Source: JBAXTE01 sp963556065 (GTDB lineage: Bacteria > Bacteroidota > Bacteroidia > Bacteroidales > WCHB1-69). Taken from it: DNA of 64,000 nt. The notes beneath the pieces were generated by a model. It saw nothing but the letters and a program-made list of their open reading frames with translations. It did not search any database and was not told the DNA's origin. Positions 63,332 to 64,000 of the stretch are shown here, piece by piece. Both the position numbers and the translations under genes were made by a program. Within the stretch, counting starts at the first letter, position 1. Every line of letters begins with the position of its first letter. Location: positions 1 through 64,000 of the forward strand of contig CAUVYH020000020.1 of NCBI GenBank assembly GCA_963556065.3, read 5' to 3'.

Positions 63332-64000
63332 ATGCCTAAACTACTACAAATAAATAGTACTTCCAACTGGGGCTCGACGGGAAAGATTGCTGAGCAAATT
63401 GGTCTCAAGGCTAAGGAGGCGGGCTGGGAAAGTTGGATTGCATACGGACGGAGCGCCAATCCTTCACAACTGAACATTATCAAGGTTGGAAATATGTTCT
63501 CGGTCTATGAGCATTTTGCCGAGAATCGGTTGCTTGACAGAGAGGGTTTAGCTTCGCTAATAGAGACGAAGAAACTGATACGCAAGATTGAGGTTATTAA
63601 GCCAAACGTCGTACAGCTTCATAATATTCATGATCATTGGCTTAACTATAAGATTCTATTTGAGTACCTAAACAAAACAGATATCAAGGTAGTATGGACT
63701 TTCCATGACTGTTGGGCGTTTACAGGTCATTGTTATCATTTTGTTGAGTACAATTGTTTCCAATGGCAAATAGAGTGTAAAAAATGTCCTTCAAATAATT
63801 GCCTAATTAAACGAACTAACCGAAACTTTAATTTAAAAAAGAGCTTATTTACACGGAATAAAAATCTTATCATAGTTCCATGCTCAGATTGGATGGGAGA
63901 TTTCGTAAAACAGTCGTTTTTGAAGGATAAACAGATTAAGGTTATTCACAATGGCGTTGACTTGAACACGTTCAAACCCTTTCCCAGTGCGAAGACGAAT
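63332..64000 (+). CDS. Glycosyltransferase family 4, 3' end outside window
   Basis: The frame starts at 63332 (MPKLLQINSTSNWGSTGKIA) and is open to the window edge (223 codons). It has the GT4 N-terminal domain, VVQLHNIHDHWLNYKILFEY, VVWTFHDCWAFTGHCYHF, and the start of the second domain KVIHNGVDLNTFKPFP. The C(x)xC-like cluster (CFQWQIECKKCPSNNC) is characteristic of WcaC-type glycosyltransferases. It adds the next sugar of the capsule repeat. Confidence 0.85.
   Translation, partial: MPKLLQINSTSNWGSTGKIAEQIGLKAKEAGWESWIAYGRSANPSQLNIIKVGNMFSVYEHFAENRLLDREGLASLIETKKLIRKIEVIKPNVVQLHNIHDHWLNYKILFEYLNKTDIKVVWTFHDCWAFTGHCYHFVEYNCFQWQIECKKCPSNNCLIKRTNRNFNLKKSLFTRNKNLIIVPCSDWMGDFVKQSFLKDKQIKVIHNGVDLNTFKPFPSAKTN

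Overview
The window looks like chromosomal DNA of a member of the Bacteroidota, probably Bacteroidales or Marinilabiliales. The evidence is a SusC/SusD outer-membrane pair, a GxxExxY gene, Bacteroidota-type mobilization genes and a Wza/Wzc-type capsule locus. No rRNA gene and no complete tRNA gene was found.

Positions 1 to about 32790 are an integrated mobilizable element with a large defence cargo. Its right end carries a tyrosine integrase (31300-32532) facing inwards, next to an orphaned 3' half of a tRNA gene with a CAT anticodon loop (about 32745-32788), which I read as the attachment site. Inside come two small DNA-binding proteins, a CHC2/TOPRIM primase, a ParA-like ATPase and a MobC/relaxase pair. 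From 25524 down to 1 follows a series of minus-strand genes that look like phage-defence or toxin modules: an unknown winged-helix protein, a TIGR04141/DUF6119 protein, a protein with an RNSFSH motif, an Mrr-TOPRIM nuclease, an AbiGi-like gene split by an IS21 element, a HEPN-like protein, a DUF4062 protein, a controller plus two Eco57I-like methylase genes, and a frameshifted nuclease-STAND NTPase. Many of these genes are separated by 100-300 bp spacers with strong imperfect palindromes, and two spacers are near-identical copies. This resembles a gene-cassette array and is the most interesting feature of the window. A decayed zone (11.9-16.8 kb) holds Fic remnants, a tandem duplication and a duplicated gene tail.

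Positions 33.5-40.5 kb are ordinary chromosomal genes: a secreted PHP-domain phosphoesterase, a small secreted protein and a SusC/SusD pair.

Positions 41.3-64 kb are a capsule/exopolysaccharide locus: a winged-helix regulator, Wza-like export lipoprotein, Wzc-like kinase, a HAD hydrolase, a nucleotide-sugar dehydrogenase, CapE/CapF/CapG-type enzymes expected to make UDP-N-acetyl-L-fucosamine, then a flippase, Wzy-like polymerase, TupA-like ATP-grasp protein and three glycosyltransferases. A broken second capF joins an N-terminally truncated acyltransferase near 56.42 kb, and the DNA to the right is more AT-rich, so the glycosyltransferase half was probably acquired by recombination. Between 45.2 and 54.7 kb the locus is full of short repeats: palindromic MITE-like elements, about five full copies of a 265-bp repeat around a toxin-antitoxin pair and an HU gene, and a GxxExxY gene bracketed by two palindromes.

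Several genes have frameshifts at homopolymers (STAND gene, second capF, acyltransferase). Some may be sequencing errors rather than true decay.
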